Positions 54,819 to 63,519 of a stretch of 64,000 nt of DNA are shown piece after piece (the stretch's first letter is position 1; each line of letters begins with the position of its first letter). The notes under the pieces are model-generated. The model saw nothing but the letters and a program-made list of their open reading frames with translations, was not told where the DNA came from and searched no databases. Origin of the DNA: Aquimarina sp. AU474 (GTDB lineage: Bacteria > Bacteroidota > Bacteroidia > Flavobacteriales > Flavobacteriaceae); NCBI RefSeq assembly GCF_900312815.1, contig NZ_OMPE01000005.1:124001-188000 (forward strand), given 5' to 3'. The translations under genes and the position numbers were made by a program.

Positions 54819-55337
54819 ATGAAATTATATAAGATATCGCTACTATTAGGTGTACTATTTTTTTCTACATCTTTTGTAAATCCACATCCAATTAAATTAA
54901 CATCATCATTAATCGAATACAATCTTAAAACAAGTAATTTAACAATGGAATGTAGGGTCTTCATTGATGATTTTGTGTTTAGTATAAATGATACATTTAC
55001 CAAAAACATTAATCTAAAAAACCTATCACCAGAAGATAAGAAAGGGGTTGAAAACTATTTTGAAAGATATTATAAAATATCCATAAATGATAAGTTATAT
55101 CCTCTTAAATATACATCATCAGACGTTATGGAAAAACATAATGTCGTTTCTTTCAAATTTTCGAAAAATGTTCCTGTTATTAAACAGGGAGATCAGATTT
55201 GCATTGAAAACACCCTATTTTTTGAAGAATTTGGGTTTCTACAATCAAATAAAATTACTGTCAGAGTTCCTCCCTTTATAACCGAAAATTACTTTGAAGT
55301 CACCACACTAGACGAACCAATACCTCTAAATTTATAA
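54819..55337 (+). CDS. DUF6702-family secreted protein
   Basis: 172 residues with a signal peptide (GVLFFSTSFVNPHP). The mature part starts HPIKLTSSLIEYNLKTSNL and has an alternating strand pattern ending in VRVPPFITENYFEVTTLDE. DUF6702 proteins lie next to HupE genes in Bacteroidota, as here (13 bp upstream). The function is unknown; a periplasmic partner of HupE is a reasonable guess. Confidence 0.75.
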   Translation: MKLYKISLLLGVLFFSTSFVNPHPIKLTSSLIEYNLKTSNLTMECRVFIDDFVFSINDTFTKNINLKNLSPEDKKGVENYFERYYKISINDKLYPLKYTSSDVMEKHNVVSFKFSKNVPVIKQGDQICIENTLFFEEFGFLQSNKITVRVPPFITENYFEVTTLDEPIPLNL

Positions 55338-55350
55338 TACACACATATCA

Positions 55351-55935
55351 ATGGATAATTTAAGTTCTTTTTTTGTTAACGGATGGACTCATATAGTAGA
55401 TATACATGCATATGATCATTTATTATTTGTAATGACCTTATGCGCAGCTTTTAAACTAGAGCAATGGAAACAGATATTGGTCATTGTTACGGCATTTACT
55501 ATAGGACATAGCGGGACTCTTATATTAAGTGCATTAGATATAATTCCTGCTAACTCCAAACTAATAGACATGCTAATTCCATTTACGATAATGATAACGG
55601 CCTTAGCAAACATCATTAATTATAATAAACATGGTAAATTTTCGGATACTAAAATAAAATACGGAATCGCTCTTGCATTTGGATTGATTCATGGATTAGC
55701 CTTTGCTAGTAATTTCAAATTTATGCTATTTAGTGATAGTATTCTTATGCCTTTACTTGCATTTAATGTAGGTATAGAGGTCGGGCAATTGTTTATCGTA
55801 GTGCTTTTTATGATTTCCCTATGGCTTTATACAAAATTCATTAGAGGAGAGCATTTTAAATGGAATTTATTTGTTTCAGGCGCAGGTTTCGGGATTGCAG
55901 GTACTATTCTATTAAACGCTATTAATGGTAGTTAA
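55351..55935 (+). CDS. HupE/UreJ-family membrane protein
   Basis: 194 residues with about six membrane segments. Conserved HupE features are the early His-Asp stretch GWTHIVDIHAYDHLLFVMTL, TAFTIGHSGTLILSALD and FGLIHGLAFASNF, followed by FNVGIEVGQLFIV. HupE/UreJ proteins are secondary metal (nickel, cobalt and probably others) permeases. No hydrogenase or urease is present here, so in the company of a CobW GTPase and carbonic anhydrase-like proteins a zinc or other divalent-metal role is inferred. Confidence 0.88.
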   Translation: MDNLSSFFVNGWTHIVDIHAYDHLLFVMTLCAAFKLEQWKQILVIVTAFTIGHSGTLILSALDIIPANSKLIDMLIPFTIMITALANIINYNKHGKFSDTKIKYGIALAFGLIHGLAFASNFKFMLFSDSILMPLLAFNVGIEVGQLFIVVLFMISLWLYTKFIRGEHFKWNLFVSGAGFGIAGTILLNAINGS

Positions 55936-56024
55936 TGCAAAAAACAAAGAAATTATTCTCATAGTTTTTTCTTGCAAGAAGAAACAAATTACAAGTAAGA
56001 TAACTTTTTAAACCAGTTTCAAGC

Positions 56025-56981
56025 ATGTATAATCGAATTGCTTTTTATACTTTTCTTTTGATATTTTTAATTTCTTGCCAATACCAAAAACAAAAAAAAT
56101 ATGAACCATCATCCATAATTGATCGAAAAAAAATTGATGCAGTTTTTAACAAAGATGTATCTAAAGTCTTATTAAATCACTTATATGTAGTTGTTGATAG
56201 CATTACCTATAGTACTTTAACAAAGAATAATCAATGGATAAGCACATATGCCTCTTTGGATCTCGGGCTCCCCGATTTTGCCCCGGTAAACAATTACTCA
56301 TCCACATGCTATTTACGAGGACACCAACATTACATTGAAATTTTAGGCCCAAAAAACAAATACAATGAACCGATAGGAAAAAGTGGTATTGGTTTTTCTC
56401 TCCAGAATAACAATGAACATTTTCATTTGGACGTAGAACCTAAAATGAAACTGGCAAAAGATTCACTACTATATGCTACAGAAACTGTAAAAATGGCATT
56501 GGGGAATCGTAAACATATCTGGTTTAAAGCTTTCTATACGCCAAGCCCCGGAACAGCCTTACATACCTGGTATGCCTTTTACAATCCCGTTTTTTTAGAC
56601 ACTCTTTATAAAAAGCATCATGCTTCGTATTCTCGAGAGGCGTTTCTTGAACCTAGTTATAAAAAGAAAAAACTTTTTAATGGAATTAATGAAATTTATT
56701 TAACCTGTATACCCCAGGATTACATACGTATTGCTCAAGAGTTAGGATATTTGAGATGTAAACTTTTGAAAAAAAACAATACAACACTTACTATCAAAGG
56801 AGATGATGTTACTGTACATATAAAACAATCGAAAACGATAGAATACAGTAGAATTACCAAAATAATATGTCGATTAAATAACCGAGACAATAGTAGCACT
56901 CAATTAGGTAATCTTACTATCAGCAATCAAGATATGGAGTCTGTTTGGACCTTTGATGAACTACACGAAAACAACCTTTAA
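56025..56981 (+). CDS. DUF5829-type lipoprotein
   Basis: 318 residues. Lipobox Cys18 (IFLISCQYQ) and then a domain whose start LLNHLYVVVDSITYSTLTKN and middle RGHQHYIEILGPKNKYNEPI with GKSGIGFSLQNNNEHFHLD resemble DUF5829, a glyoxalase-like fold. Histidines and Glu in those places could bind a metal. The function is unknown. It is co-directional within the run, 89 bp after hupE. Confidence 0.6.
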   Translation: MYNRIAFYTFLLIFLISCQYQKQKKYEPSSIIDRKKIDAVFNKDVSKVLLNHLYVVVDSITYSTLTKNNQWISTYASLDLGLPDFAPVNNYSSTCYLRGHQHYIEILGPKNKYNEPIGKSGIGFSLQNNNEHFHLDVEPKMKLAKDSLLYATETVKMALGNRKHIWFKAFYTPSPGTALHTWYAFYNPVFLDTLYKKHHASYSREAFLEPSYKKKKLFNGINEIYLTCIPQDYIRIAQELGYLRCKLLKKNNTTLTIKGDDVTVHIKQSKTIEYSRITKIICRLNNRDNSSTQLGNLTISNQDMESVWTFDELHENNL

Positions 56982-57013
56982 CAAAATTTAATAACACTTA
57001 AAACTAAAATAAA

Positions 57014-57841
57014 ATGAATAAAAACACCCATTATCTAGTTATTACCGTAGTACTACTATTTTTTACTTTTACTTCCTGCAAGAAACAGGAAAAAAATCCT
57101 AATGAAGAAGATATCAAAAATAAAGATGTCGAAATCCAAGTAGAAACAACCAAACCAAATATTACGTTAGAGAATTTAGAAGGTTCTCCAACTTATGCTG
57201 ATGCATCTCTTATATTGGACACTCCAGAGGATATAAAAGTAACCGAACCTGGGGAGATGGCATATTCTTTCAAGGTTGAAAATTATGAACTTGGTGCTCA
57301 AACTAAGGGATCAAATGCACAAGATTTAGCAAATTCAGGTAAAGGACAACACATACATTTCATTTTAAACAACCAGCCCTATTCTGCTCATTATGAACCA
57401 AGTTTTAAAAAAGAAATTCCGGAAGGTGTACACCATTTGGTTGCTTTTTTGAGTCGTTCTTTTCATGAATCGGTAAAAAATGACAACTCGGTTGTTGTTC
57501 GTAAGCTTTTTGTAGGAGATAATCCAGAGGATACTTTTGAACTCGATATGAAAGCACCAACCCTCATTTACAGTAGACCAAAAGGAGAATACAAGGGAAC
57601 AGATGCAGAACAAATTTTGTTAGATTTCTTTGTATTGAACACTACACTTTCAAAAGACGGTCATAAAGTTCGTGCTACTATTAATGATCAAGAATTTATA
57701 ATTACTGAATGGACTCCAAAAGTAATCAAAGGACTTCCAATGGGTGAAGTTACTATTCAATTGGAATTGTTGGATGAAACCGGAGTATTAATCCCTGGTC
57801 CTTTTAATAAAGTTACGCGTAAAATCACACTAACACACTAA
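57014..57841 (+). CDS. Lipoprotein with two His-containing beta-sandwich repeats
   Basis: 275 residues. Lipobox Cys22 (FTFTSCKKQ), an acidic linker, then two similar domains: about 60-165 ([36 protein letters not shown]) and about 175-275 ([35 protein letters not shown]). The first contains HIH and HH pairs suited to metal binding; the second has lost them. I do not know a characterised family. Its stop overlaps the CobW start (TAATG), so the two are coupled, suggesting a linked metal function. Confidence 0.6.
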   Translation: MNKNTHYLVITVVLLFFTFTSCKKQEKNPNEEDIKNKDVEIQVETTKPNITLENLEGSPTYADASLILDTPEDIKVTEPGEMAYSFKVENYELGAQTKGSNAQDLANSGKGQHIHFILNNQPYSAHYEPSFKKEIPEGVHHLVAFLSRSFHESVKNDNSVVVRKLFVGDNPEDTFELDMKAPTLIYSRPKGEYKGTDAEQILLDFFVLNTTLSKDGHKVRATINDQEFIITEWTPKVIKGLPMGEVTIQLELLDETGVLIPGPFNKVTRKITLTH

Positions 57842-59085
57842 TGTTTAAAACAAAAAATTCAAAATCAATGAAAAAACTACCTGTGACTGTATTGAGTGGT
57901 TTTCTTGGTGCAGGAAAAACAACACTCTTAAATCATATTTTACATAACAAAGAAGGGCTAAAAGTTGCTGTCATCGTCAATGATATGAGTGAAATTAATA
58001 TTGATGCACAACTTGTTGAAAATGAAAACACTCTCTCTCGTACCGAAGAAAAACTAGTAGAAATGTCTAATGGTTGTATCTGTTGTACCTTGCGAGAAGA
58101 TCTTATGATTGAAGTAGAAAAACTAGCCAAAGAACAACGATTTGATTACTTGATTATCGAAAGTACTGGTATCTCTGAACCTATTCCTGTAGCTCAAACG
58201 TTTAGTTTTGCCAGTGAGGATGGACAACTGGATTTAAGTCAGTTTAGTTACATAGATACAATGGTTACTGTTGTAGATGCTTATCATTTTTTAAAGGATT
58301 TTTCAAGTCCACAATATCTAACAGATAGGAACCTAACTAATATTGAGGGAGATAATCGTACGATTGTAAACTTATTAACAGATCAAGTGGAGTTTGCAAA
58401 CGTGATTTTGTTGAACAAGGTTGATTTGGTAACAGAATCCGAATTGAGAAATTTATATGATATTATTCATAAATTAAATCCAAGTGCTCAAATAATCGCT
58501 ACCAAAAATTCCCAAGTCTCTTTGCGCGAAGTGATTGACACAGGTTTGTTTGATTTTGAGGAAGCTGAAGCATCAGCGGGGTGGATTCAAGAACTTGAAA
58601 ATGAACACATCCCCGAAACCGAAGAATATGGAATTGGTTCTTTTGTATATAGAAACCGCAACCCCCTGCATCCACAACGATTTTTAGATTTTGCAACACA
58701 GCACTTTCCCTCAAATATTATTCGTAGTAAAGGATTATTCTGGCTTGCATCTCGACCTAACCAAGCCCTTATTTGGGGCTCCGCTGGAGGTTCGATAAAA
58801 ACTGACTCTGCCGGAGTTTGGTGGGCTTCAATGCCTTTTAATGAAAGAATCAGTTATGCCTCATTTATAGATAATCAAAAGATGATCGAAGCAGAATGGG
58901 ACGTTAATTTTGGAGATCGTAAAATTGAATTGGTATTTATTGGTCAAAACATCAACGTGAATTTGGTAACCCAGCAACTAGATGCCTGCTTACTTACAGA
59001 ATCAGAACTTGTTGTTTGGAAAAAAGGACAATTTTCTAAAAATGATCATTGGCCCATTCCTAGTTATCAAGAATCATCAATGTAA
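57841..59085 (+). CDS. CobW/COG0523 GTPase, zinc-chaperone type
   Basis: 414 residues. Walker [16 protein letters not shown] (20-34), the metal-binding motif CICC (79-82) in [23 protein letters not shown] for the switch/Walker B region, NKVDLV (about 191-196), and a CobW_C domain (about 255-395; [23 protein letters not shown]). COG0523 proteins use GTP to deliver metal; many are induced by zinc starvation, and this one sits with a zinc-sparing carbonic anhydrase candidate. The ATG at 57841 overlaps the previous stop; the ATG at 57868 is also possible. It has no long His stretch. Confidence 0.9.
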   Translation: MFKTKNSKSMKKLPVTVLSGFLGAGKTTLLNHILHNKEGLKVAVIVNDMSEINIDAQLVENENTLSRTEEKLVEMSNGCICCTLREDLMIEVEKLAKEQRFDYLIIESTGISEPIPVAQTFSFASEDGQLDLSQFSYIDTMVTVVDAYHFLKDFSSPQYLTDRNLTNIEGDNRTIVNLLTDQVEFANVILLNKVDLVTESELRNLYDIIHKLNPSAQIIATKNSQVSLREVIDTGLFDFEEAEASAGWIQELENEHIPETEEYGIGSFVYRNRNPLHPQRFLDFATQHFPSNIIRSKGLFWLASRPNQALIWGSAGGSIKTDSAGVWWASMPFNERISYASFIDNQKMIEAEWDVNFGDRKIELVFIGQNINVNLVTQQLDACLLTESELVVWKKGQFSKNDHWPIPSYQESSM

Positions 59086-59368
59086 TACATATGTAAAATA
59101 TAAGAACACAGACGCTATAAACAACATATCGAGACCTAATTTAGTACTCTAACTATGTTGAGGTTTTTCAAAATAAAATTTTTAATTGTTCGACGTAATT
59201 AGAAAAATTAGACTGTATTTCAACGACATGAAGATACTGTTTTAAAAGCCACTTTACCTTTTGAATTTGCCTCTTAATTTTTGGTAAAACTCAGTAATTG
59301 TTTATAGCATCTGTATCTTTTTCTTCTAAAGATATCAGTTTAACAATACGAATAATCTTCTCAGAATT
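59086..59368. other. Intergenic region, possible remnant reading frame
   Basis: 283 bp between the convergent CobW and metallophosphatase genes. On the minus strand, directly after the metallophosphatase stop, the same frame stays open for 25 codons (NSEKIIRIVKLISLEEKDTD ...), meets one TGA at 59291-59293, and continues 40 codons (VLPKIKRQIQKVKWLLKQYL ...) to a stop at 59168. It may be a decayed gene or chance in AT-rich DNA. Confidence 0.25.
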
Positions 59369-60283
59369 TTAAATAATAATCGCCCTACCCTCTGAAGTTT
59401 TATTTTTTTGACCATCAAAATAGAAATCTATTCTTCCTAAATATAAGCCGTAACATCCAACCTGATTTACAAGTACAGCTCTATCTTTTCTGTTTTTTAC
59501 TATTGTCGGTTCTTTAAGAAAGGTATGTGTATGTCCTCCAATGATAAGATCAATATTTTCAGTGGCTTTCGCAAGACTCAAATCACAAACTTTATCGGGT
59601 TCATTTTTATAATCATATCCTAAGTGTGATAAACATATTACCAAATCACATTTTTCTGTATTTTTTAATATCGCGCTCATATCTTGAGCAATCTCTATAG
59701 GATCGAGATATTTGGTTTCTTTATATAAATCTTTCATTACAAGTCCTTCTAGCGCGATTCCTAGACCAAATATTCCAATTTTAATATTGTCTTTGATTAT
59801 TATTTCATAGGGTTTTACTAGAGTATCCATAACTGTATTAGTAAAATCATAATTTGCGGAAACAAATTTAAATTCGGCGTATGGCATTTGAGCATGCAAC
59901 CCTCCAATACCATTATCAAAATCATGATTACCGATGGTTACGACATCATACTTAAGCATACTCATCAGCTTGAATTCTAGTTCACCTCCATAAAAATTAA
60001 AATATGGAGTTCCTTGAAAAATATCGCCAGCATCCAACAGCAATGTGTTTGGATTCTCTTTTCTTATATTTTCGATAATTGTTGCTCTTCTTGCTACACC
60101 TCCCTTATTAGAATTTCTACCGTCCTCAGGACCAAAAGGATCTATATGGCTATGTACATCGTTTGTATGTAAAATTGTTATCTTCTTCGTTTTGTTCTCA
60201 GAAAAAGATGATAAACCAGCTCCTCCTATCGTTAATAAACCTGCCGTTACCGCTGTTTGTTTTACAAATTCTCTTCTTTTCAT
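59369..60283 (-). CDS. Metallophosphatase (5'-nucleotidase/UshA N-terminal domain)
   Basis: 304 residues. A Tat-like N-terminus (MKRREFVKQTAVTAGLLTIG) is followed by a calcineurin-type phosphoesterase: ILHTNDVHSHIDPFG, LLLDAGDIFQGTPYFNF, VVTIGNHDFDNG, LSHLGYDY and GGHTHTFL, giving the full dinuclear metal ligand set. It is the N-terminal half of an UshA-like 5'-nucleotidase; the C-terminal half is a separate gene 12 bp upstream. Export by Tat implies folding and metal loading in the cytoplasm. Confidence 0.9.
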   Translation of the reverse strand: MKRREFVKQTAVTAGLLTIGGAGLSSFSENKTKKITILHTNDVHSHIDPFGPEDGRNSNKGGVARRATIIENIRKENPNTLLLDAGDIFQGTPYFNFYGGELEFKLMSMLKYDVVTIGNHDFDNGIGGLHAQMPYAEFKFVSANYDFTNTVMDTLVKPYEIIIKDNIKIGIFGLGIALEGLVMKDLYKETKYLDPIEIAQDMSAILKNTEKCDLVICLSHLGYDYKNEPDKVCDLSLAKATENIDLIIGGHTHTFLKEPTIVKNRKDRAVLVNQVGCYGLYLGRIDFYFDGQKNKTSEGRAIII

Positions 60284-60295
60284 TTCTTTATTTAA

Positions 60296-61090
60296 TTAGT
60301 TCACTTGTAAAAATCTATCATCTATGATCGGTGTAATTGTATCTACTTTTTTAAAATAGTCAATCATTGCATTTCGAATTTTATAATTTAGTTTATGGGC
60401 TTTTTCAGCTTGCTCAAAAAAATACATCTCACTACCTCCGTTATATAAATAATCGTTCGTACCTACAAAATAAGTCTCCTCATCACGAATCTTTCTCTCA
60501 TTGATTAAAGCTTCTACTGCATCAAAATTGGTATCGACAATCAATTTTAATCCCGAAATGGGGTGGGCTATTCGAGATTTCTGTAAATATTTGATCAATT
60601 CCTTAATGTGAATACCCTTCATTTCAACAACCACAATGCTATTTTCAAATGGCATAACCTGATAGGCAGTTCGCGTTGTGATATTACCTTTTAAAATAGG
60701 CGCTCGTATTCCTCCATGGTTTAATAGTACCATATCAATCTCATTTTTAGTCTTTGATTTAAAAAATGGATTAGCTTGTTCTAATACGATATCGGCCATT
60801 AAGTTACCTATAGCAGTATTCAAAATTCCATCTTTTTTGTTGTACGTATGTGGCGCATAAGCCAGAACACTATCAAGAGTGTTATTTACGTGTACTCTGT
60901 ATGGTTTAATAAAAGCGTCTATATCTGCGTTATCGGGTATGGTTTCATTTATTTCGATTCTCACACCTTCTGCCTTTATGGAATGCTTCTTTTTTTTGCA
61001 TGATGAAAAATGCATTATCAACATAAGTAAAAAGAAACCTTTGTAAAGTATGTTTTTTATTAGGTAATTATAATAGGTTGGATTATCCAT
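60296..61090 (-). CDS. 5'-nucleotidase C-terminal domain lipoprotein
   Basis: 264 residues. A hydrophobic segment ends at a lipobox (MHFSSCKK, Cys31). The rest is the nucleotide-specificity domain of UshA-type enzymes: TAIGNLMADIVLEQA, MVLLNHGGIRAPILKG, YQVMPFENSIVVVEMKG and YNGGSEMYFFEQ. Split UshA, with the two halves encoded side by side, is usual in Flavobacteriaceae. Together with the metallophosphatase it would hydrolyse nucleotides in the periplasm. Confidence 0.88.
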   Translation of the reverse strand: MDNPTYYNYLIKNILYKGFFLLMLIMHFSSCKKKKHSIKAEGVRIEINETIPDNADIDAFIKPYRVHVNNTLDSVLAYAPHTYNKKDGILNTAIGNLMADIVLEQANPFFKSKTKNEIDMVLLNHGGIRAPILKGNITTRTAYQVMPFENSIVVVEMKGIHIKELIKYLQKSRIAHPISGLKLIVDTNFDAVEALINERKIRDEETYFVGTNDYLYNGGSEMYFFEQAEKAHKLNYKIRNAMIDYFKKVDTITPIIDDRFLQVN

Positions 61091-61148
61091 TTGTTACAAA
61101 ATTTAGTACGGCCTCATTTTAAAAGTTAATGACCAGTTTTAATTCATT

Positions 61149-61592
61149 TTACTCAACTAATTTACCAATAGCATTTTTTAGTATATAATTGCAGTGATCC
61201 ACATCGTCTATATTCAGTTCAAGAACACCTGTAATCTCTACAACTTGATCTGTTTTAAACCTTGGTTTTTGTTTAAAAACAACTTCAACAACACTTTCTG
61301 GGCCCGCTCCTCCACAAAAAAAACAAGAAGCTCTTGGGTTTTTAGAAATCAGATAGAATTCATCTTCTTCTATGGAAAAATCTAAAAAGTAACCTTTAAT
61401 ACGAATTTGAGCGCCTTGATATGACTTAATAGCTGAGCCGAATCTTGGCTTTAGAAAAATATCGTCATATTTTGCACTATAAACATTATAAAATTTTACA
61501 TCGGCTAAATCATTCCATGTCAGTTTTTCCTGAGAAAACAGATTGAATTTAGTCAATACAAAAAATAGAACTAAGAAAGCTATTTTATGCAT
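61149..61592 (-). CDS. Secreted CxxC protein associated with the ABC pair (DUF3299-like)
   Basis: 147 residues with a signal peptide (AFLVLFFVLTKFNLFSQ). The mature part has an OB-like strand pattern (YQGAQIRIKGYFLDFSIEED, VVEITGVLELNIDDVDHCNY) and the motif NPRASCFFCGGAGPESVVEV with CFFCGG. It resembles the DUF3299-like protein that follows similar ABC genes in zinc-limited proteobacteria; that equivalence is from memory and not tested. Its start overlaps the permease stop by 8 bp, so the two are coupled. Confidence 0.65.
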   Translation of the reverse strand: MHKIAFLVLFFVLTKFNLFSQEKLTWNDLADVKFYNVYSAKYDDIFLKPRFGSAIKSYQGAQIRIKGYFLDFSIEEDEFYLISKNPRASCFFCGGAGPESVVEVVFKQKPRFKTDQVVEITGVLELNIDDVDHCNYILKNAIGKLVE

Positions 61593-62784
61593 CAGAAATT
61601 GTTTTAGAAACGTTTAATTTAAATAACGACAATGAGGCTAAAATTGCAGCTAGCAAAGTTATTAGAATTACTAACACAAGTATAATTAACTCCTTATTAT
61701 TAGGGAAGTTAAATGCAAAAAAATATCCATATATATTATTTGTGATACTAGAGAAAAACCAGATACTTATTCTTCCTAAAAACCACCCTAATACAGCACC
61801 CAACAACGATAAAAAAAGTGCCTCAAGAAATACCAATTTTATTAATTGAAAAGTATTAGCCCCATAGGTTCGTAATAAAGCTAATTCTTGTTTCCTTTCT
61901 TTAACCGTTTTTATCAAGTTTATGAATATACTTAGTCCTCCTACCAAAAGTATTGCCATGGCAATACCATTAATGGTACGAAAACCAATTCCTAAAAATC
62001 TCATTAACCGCTCGATTTCAAATTTGGGGAGTGCTGCTTGCATTGTAGTTTTTTCATTAATAAATCTAGACATCTGCAAAGCGCCTAGGGGGTTTCTAAA
62101 TTTGATTAACATAGAAGTAATTTCTCGTAGTTCTTCTTCCTCTTCTTCTTCATGATGATCGTGCGTATCTTTATGCTCATGCACCTCCCAAATACTTTCT
62201 AGATTAGTAATAATAAGGTGATCAATAATAGTGCCTGTTGGTTTTAATATTCCGGTAACAGTAAAAGGTTGCTCATCATGGGTTTCTAATTCATTTTCGG
62301 CTAGGCCATGAGCACTAGCAAAAGTATCTCCTATTAGTAGATTAGTTTTTTTTGCTACAGCATTTCCCAAGACTACTTCAAATGATTTTTTATGCAACTC
62401 CCCCTCTTGCAGGACCGCATTATATTTAGTTAAATATTCATTTGATGTGCCTAAAATTCTATTTCCTTTATAATTATCACCATAAGAAACGGGTATCATT
62501 TCTTTAACCATAGGGTTTTTACCAATTTTCAGGGCTTCCTCTAGTGATATGTTTCCGGTAGGATTATCAATATGTAAAAGAGAAGATAGCACAAGTTGCA
62601 ACGGACTTCCTTTTGCACCGACAACCATATCAAATGGCTTACAATTATTTTCTAAATGTTCGTTAAGCTGATCTCTTACTTGCAATACAAAAATTGCTAA
62701 CGAAATACTTAGCAGCAATAACGAAACACTTAAAAAAGCATTCAATGGTTTAGAAATCAGATTTTTGTAGGCTAGATATAACAA
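61585..62784 (-). CDS. FtsX/MacB-type ABC permease with His-rich extracytoplasmic loop
   Basis: 399 residues. One N-terminal membrane segment (about 14-34), a large extracytoplasmic MacB-like domain (about 35-265), then three segments (about 270-395) of the FtsX fold (LLRTYGANTFQLIKLVFLEA). Within the outer domain, residues 200-218 are His- and Glu-rich: His202, 204, 208, 210 and 211 followed by seven Glu. This is a likely metal-binding loop. It probably works as a mechanotransmitter and not a channel. It is coupled to the ATPase 3 bp upstream. Confidence 0.85.
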   Translation of the reverse strand: MLYLAYKNLISKPLNAFLSVSLLLLSISLAIFVLQVRDQLNEHLENNCKPFDMVVGAKGSPLQLVLSSLLHIDNPTGNISLEEALKIGKNPMVKEMIPVSYGDNYKGNRILGTSNEYLTKYNAVLQEGELHKKSFEVVLGNAVAKKTNLLIGDTFASAHGLAENELETHDEQPFTVTGILKPTGTIIDHLIITNLESIWEVHEHKDTHDHHEEEEEEELREITSMLIKFRNPLGALQMSRFINEKTTMQAALPKFEIERLMRFLGIGFRTINGIAMAILLVGGLSIFINLIKTVKERKQELALLRTYGANTFQLIKLVFLEALFLSLLGAVLGWFLGRISIWFFSSITNNIYGYFFAFNFPNNKELIILVLVILITLLAAILASLSLFKLNVSKTISDA

Positions 62785-62787
62785 CTT

Positions 62788-63420
62788 TTATAAAATTATA
62801 TGATTATCAAAATGAGATTTAACCCTTTGATCATGGGTTATAATCACTAAATTACTTTTACAGATTTGAGCTTCTTTTTTCAGCAGAGAAATAACCTTTT
62901 CACAATTAGTATCGTCCAAATTTGATGTAGGTTCATCTGCCAATATAACCTTAGGCTTATGTATTACTCCTAAGGCAATAGACAGGCGTTGTTGTTGCCC
63001 TTCACTTAATTGATAAACTCTTTTATCTTGAAGATCTGAGAGTCCTAAATGTATAATTAATTCCTCTTTTCGATACCGATCATTTTTCTTTCCAGAAAGT
63101 CGTTCACGTATGGTTAAATTCTCTAGTAATGTTAGAGATTTAATAAAACAAGTTCGTTGAAAAATCAGTCCTATATGTCGCCCCCTGAAATCATCCAATT
63201 GCTTTCTCGTAAGTTTATTCAAATACGTATTAGAAATAGAAATACTTCCTTCTTTTGGAGGTAAAAGTCCTGCCAAAAGATGCAACAATGTCGTTTTACC
63301 TACACCTGAGGGACCCAAAATCAATATATCTTCCTTTGAGGGCAAATTAATATCTGGAAAACGAAAATTGTGATTTTCTGTATCTCGATATGTAAACTGA
63401 AGCGAATCGGTTCGTATCAT
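62788..63420 (-). CDS. ABC transporter ATPase, LolD/MacB type
   Basis: 210 residues. Walker A GPSGVGKTTLLHLLAG (36-51), signature LSEGQQQRLSIALG (about 138-151), Walker B VILADEPTSNLD, and the H-loop in VIITHDQRV. It powers the FtsX-type permease downstream. It is the first gene of a five-gene minus-strand run, with its promoter -33 inside the 63458 palindrome. Confidence 0.9.
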   Translation of the reverse strand: MIRTDSLQFTYRDTENHNFRFPDINLPSKEDILILGPSGVGKTTLLHLLAGLLPPKEGSISISNTYLNKLTRKQLDDFRGRHIGLIFQRTCFIKSLTLLENLTIRERLSGKKNDRYRKEELIIHLGLSDLQDKRVYQLSEGQQQRLSIALGVIHKPKVILADEPTSNLDDTNCEKVISLLKKEAQICKSNLVIITHDQRVKSHFDNHIIL

Positions 63421-63433
63421 AACATGATTTTGT

Positions 63434-63465
63434 CAAAAATATATAAATATTACTAAAGCAACAAA
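63434..63465 (-). promoter_or_regulatory. Promoter of the ABC operon
   Basis: On the minus strand TTTG (63465-63462), a 20-bp spacer and TATTTTTG (63441-63434), a complete Bacteroidota promoter. The -33 TTTG is the centre of the palindrome at 63458-63470, so a bound regulator would block it. The -7 lies only 13 bp from the ATG, giving a very short leader. Confidence 0.65.
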
Positions 63466-63470
63466 GTTGC
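63458..63470. promoter_or_regulatory. Candidate Zur-type operator between divergent promoters
   Basis: A perfect palindrome GCAAC-AAA-GTTGC, with AAA upstream and ATTT downstream extending the symmetry partly. It covers the -33 of the ABC promoter and the region just upstream of the MerC-folE -7. A near copy is at 50304-50316. The regulator is inferred to be the Fur-family protein encoded at 48446 or another one outside the window. Confidence 0.65.
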
Positions 63471-63486
63471 ATTTATAAAATAATAC

Positions 63487-63494
63487 TATCTTTG
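63487..63494 (+). promoter_or_regulatory. -7 promoter element of the merC-folE unit
   Basis: TATCTTTG matches TAnnTTTG. The upstream GTTG lies 17 bp away inside the palindrome, a slightly short spacer. Transcription would start near 63500, before the TTG start at 63520. Confidence 0.55.
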
Positions 63495-63519
63495 CCTGAC
63501 TAGACAAATACTTTTTCTT

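Noticed and set aside
55351..55935. Hydrogenase or urease accessory cluster (from HupE/UreJ and a CobW-like GTPase)
   Set aside because: No hydrogenase, urease or nickel insertion genes; the GTPase has the CICC zinc-type motif and a full CobW_C domain.
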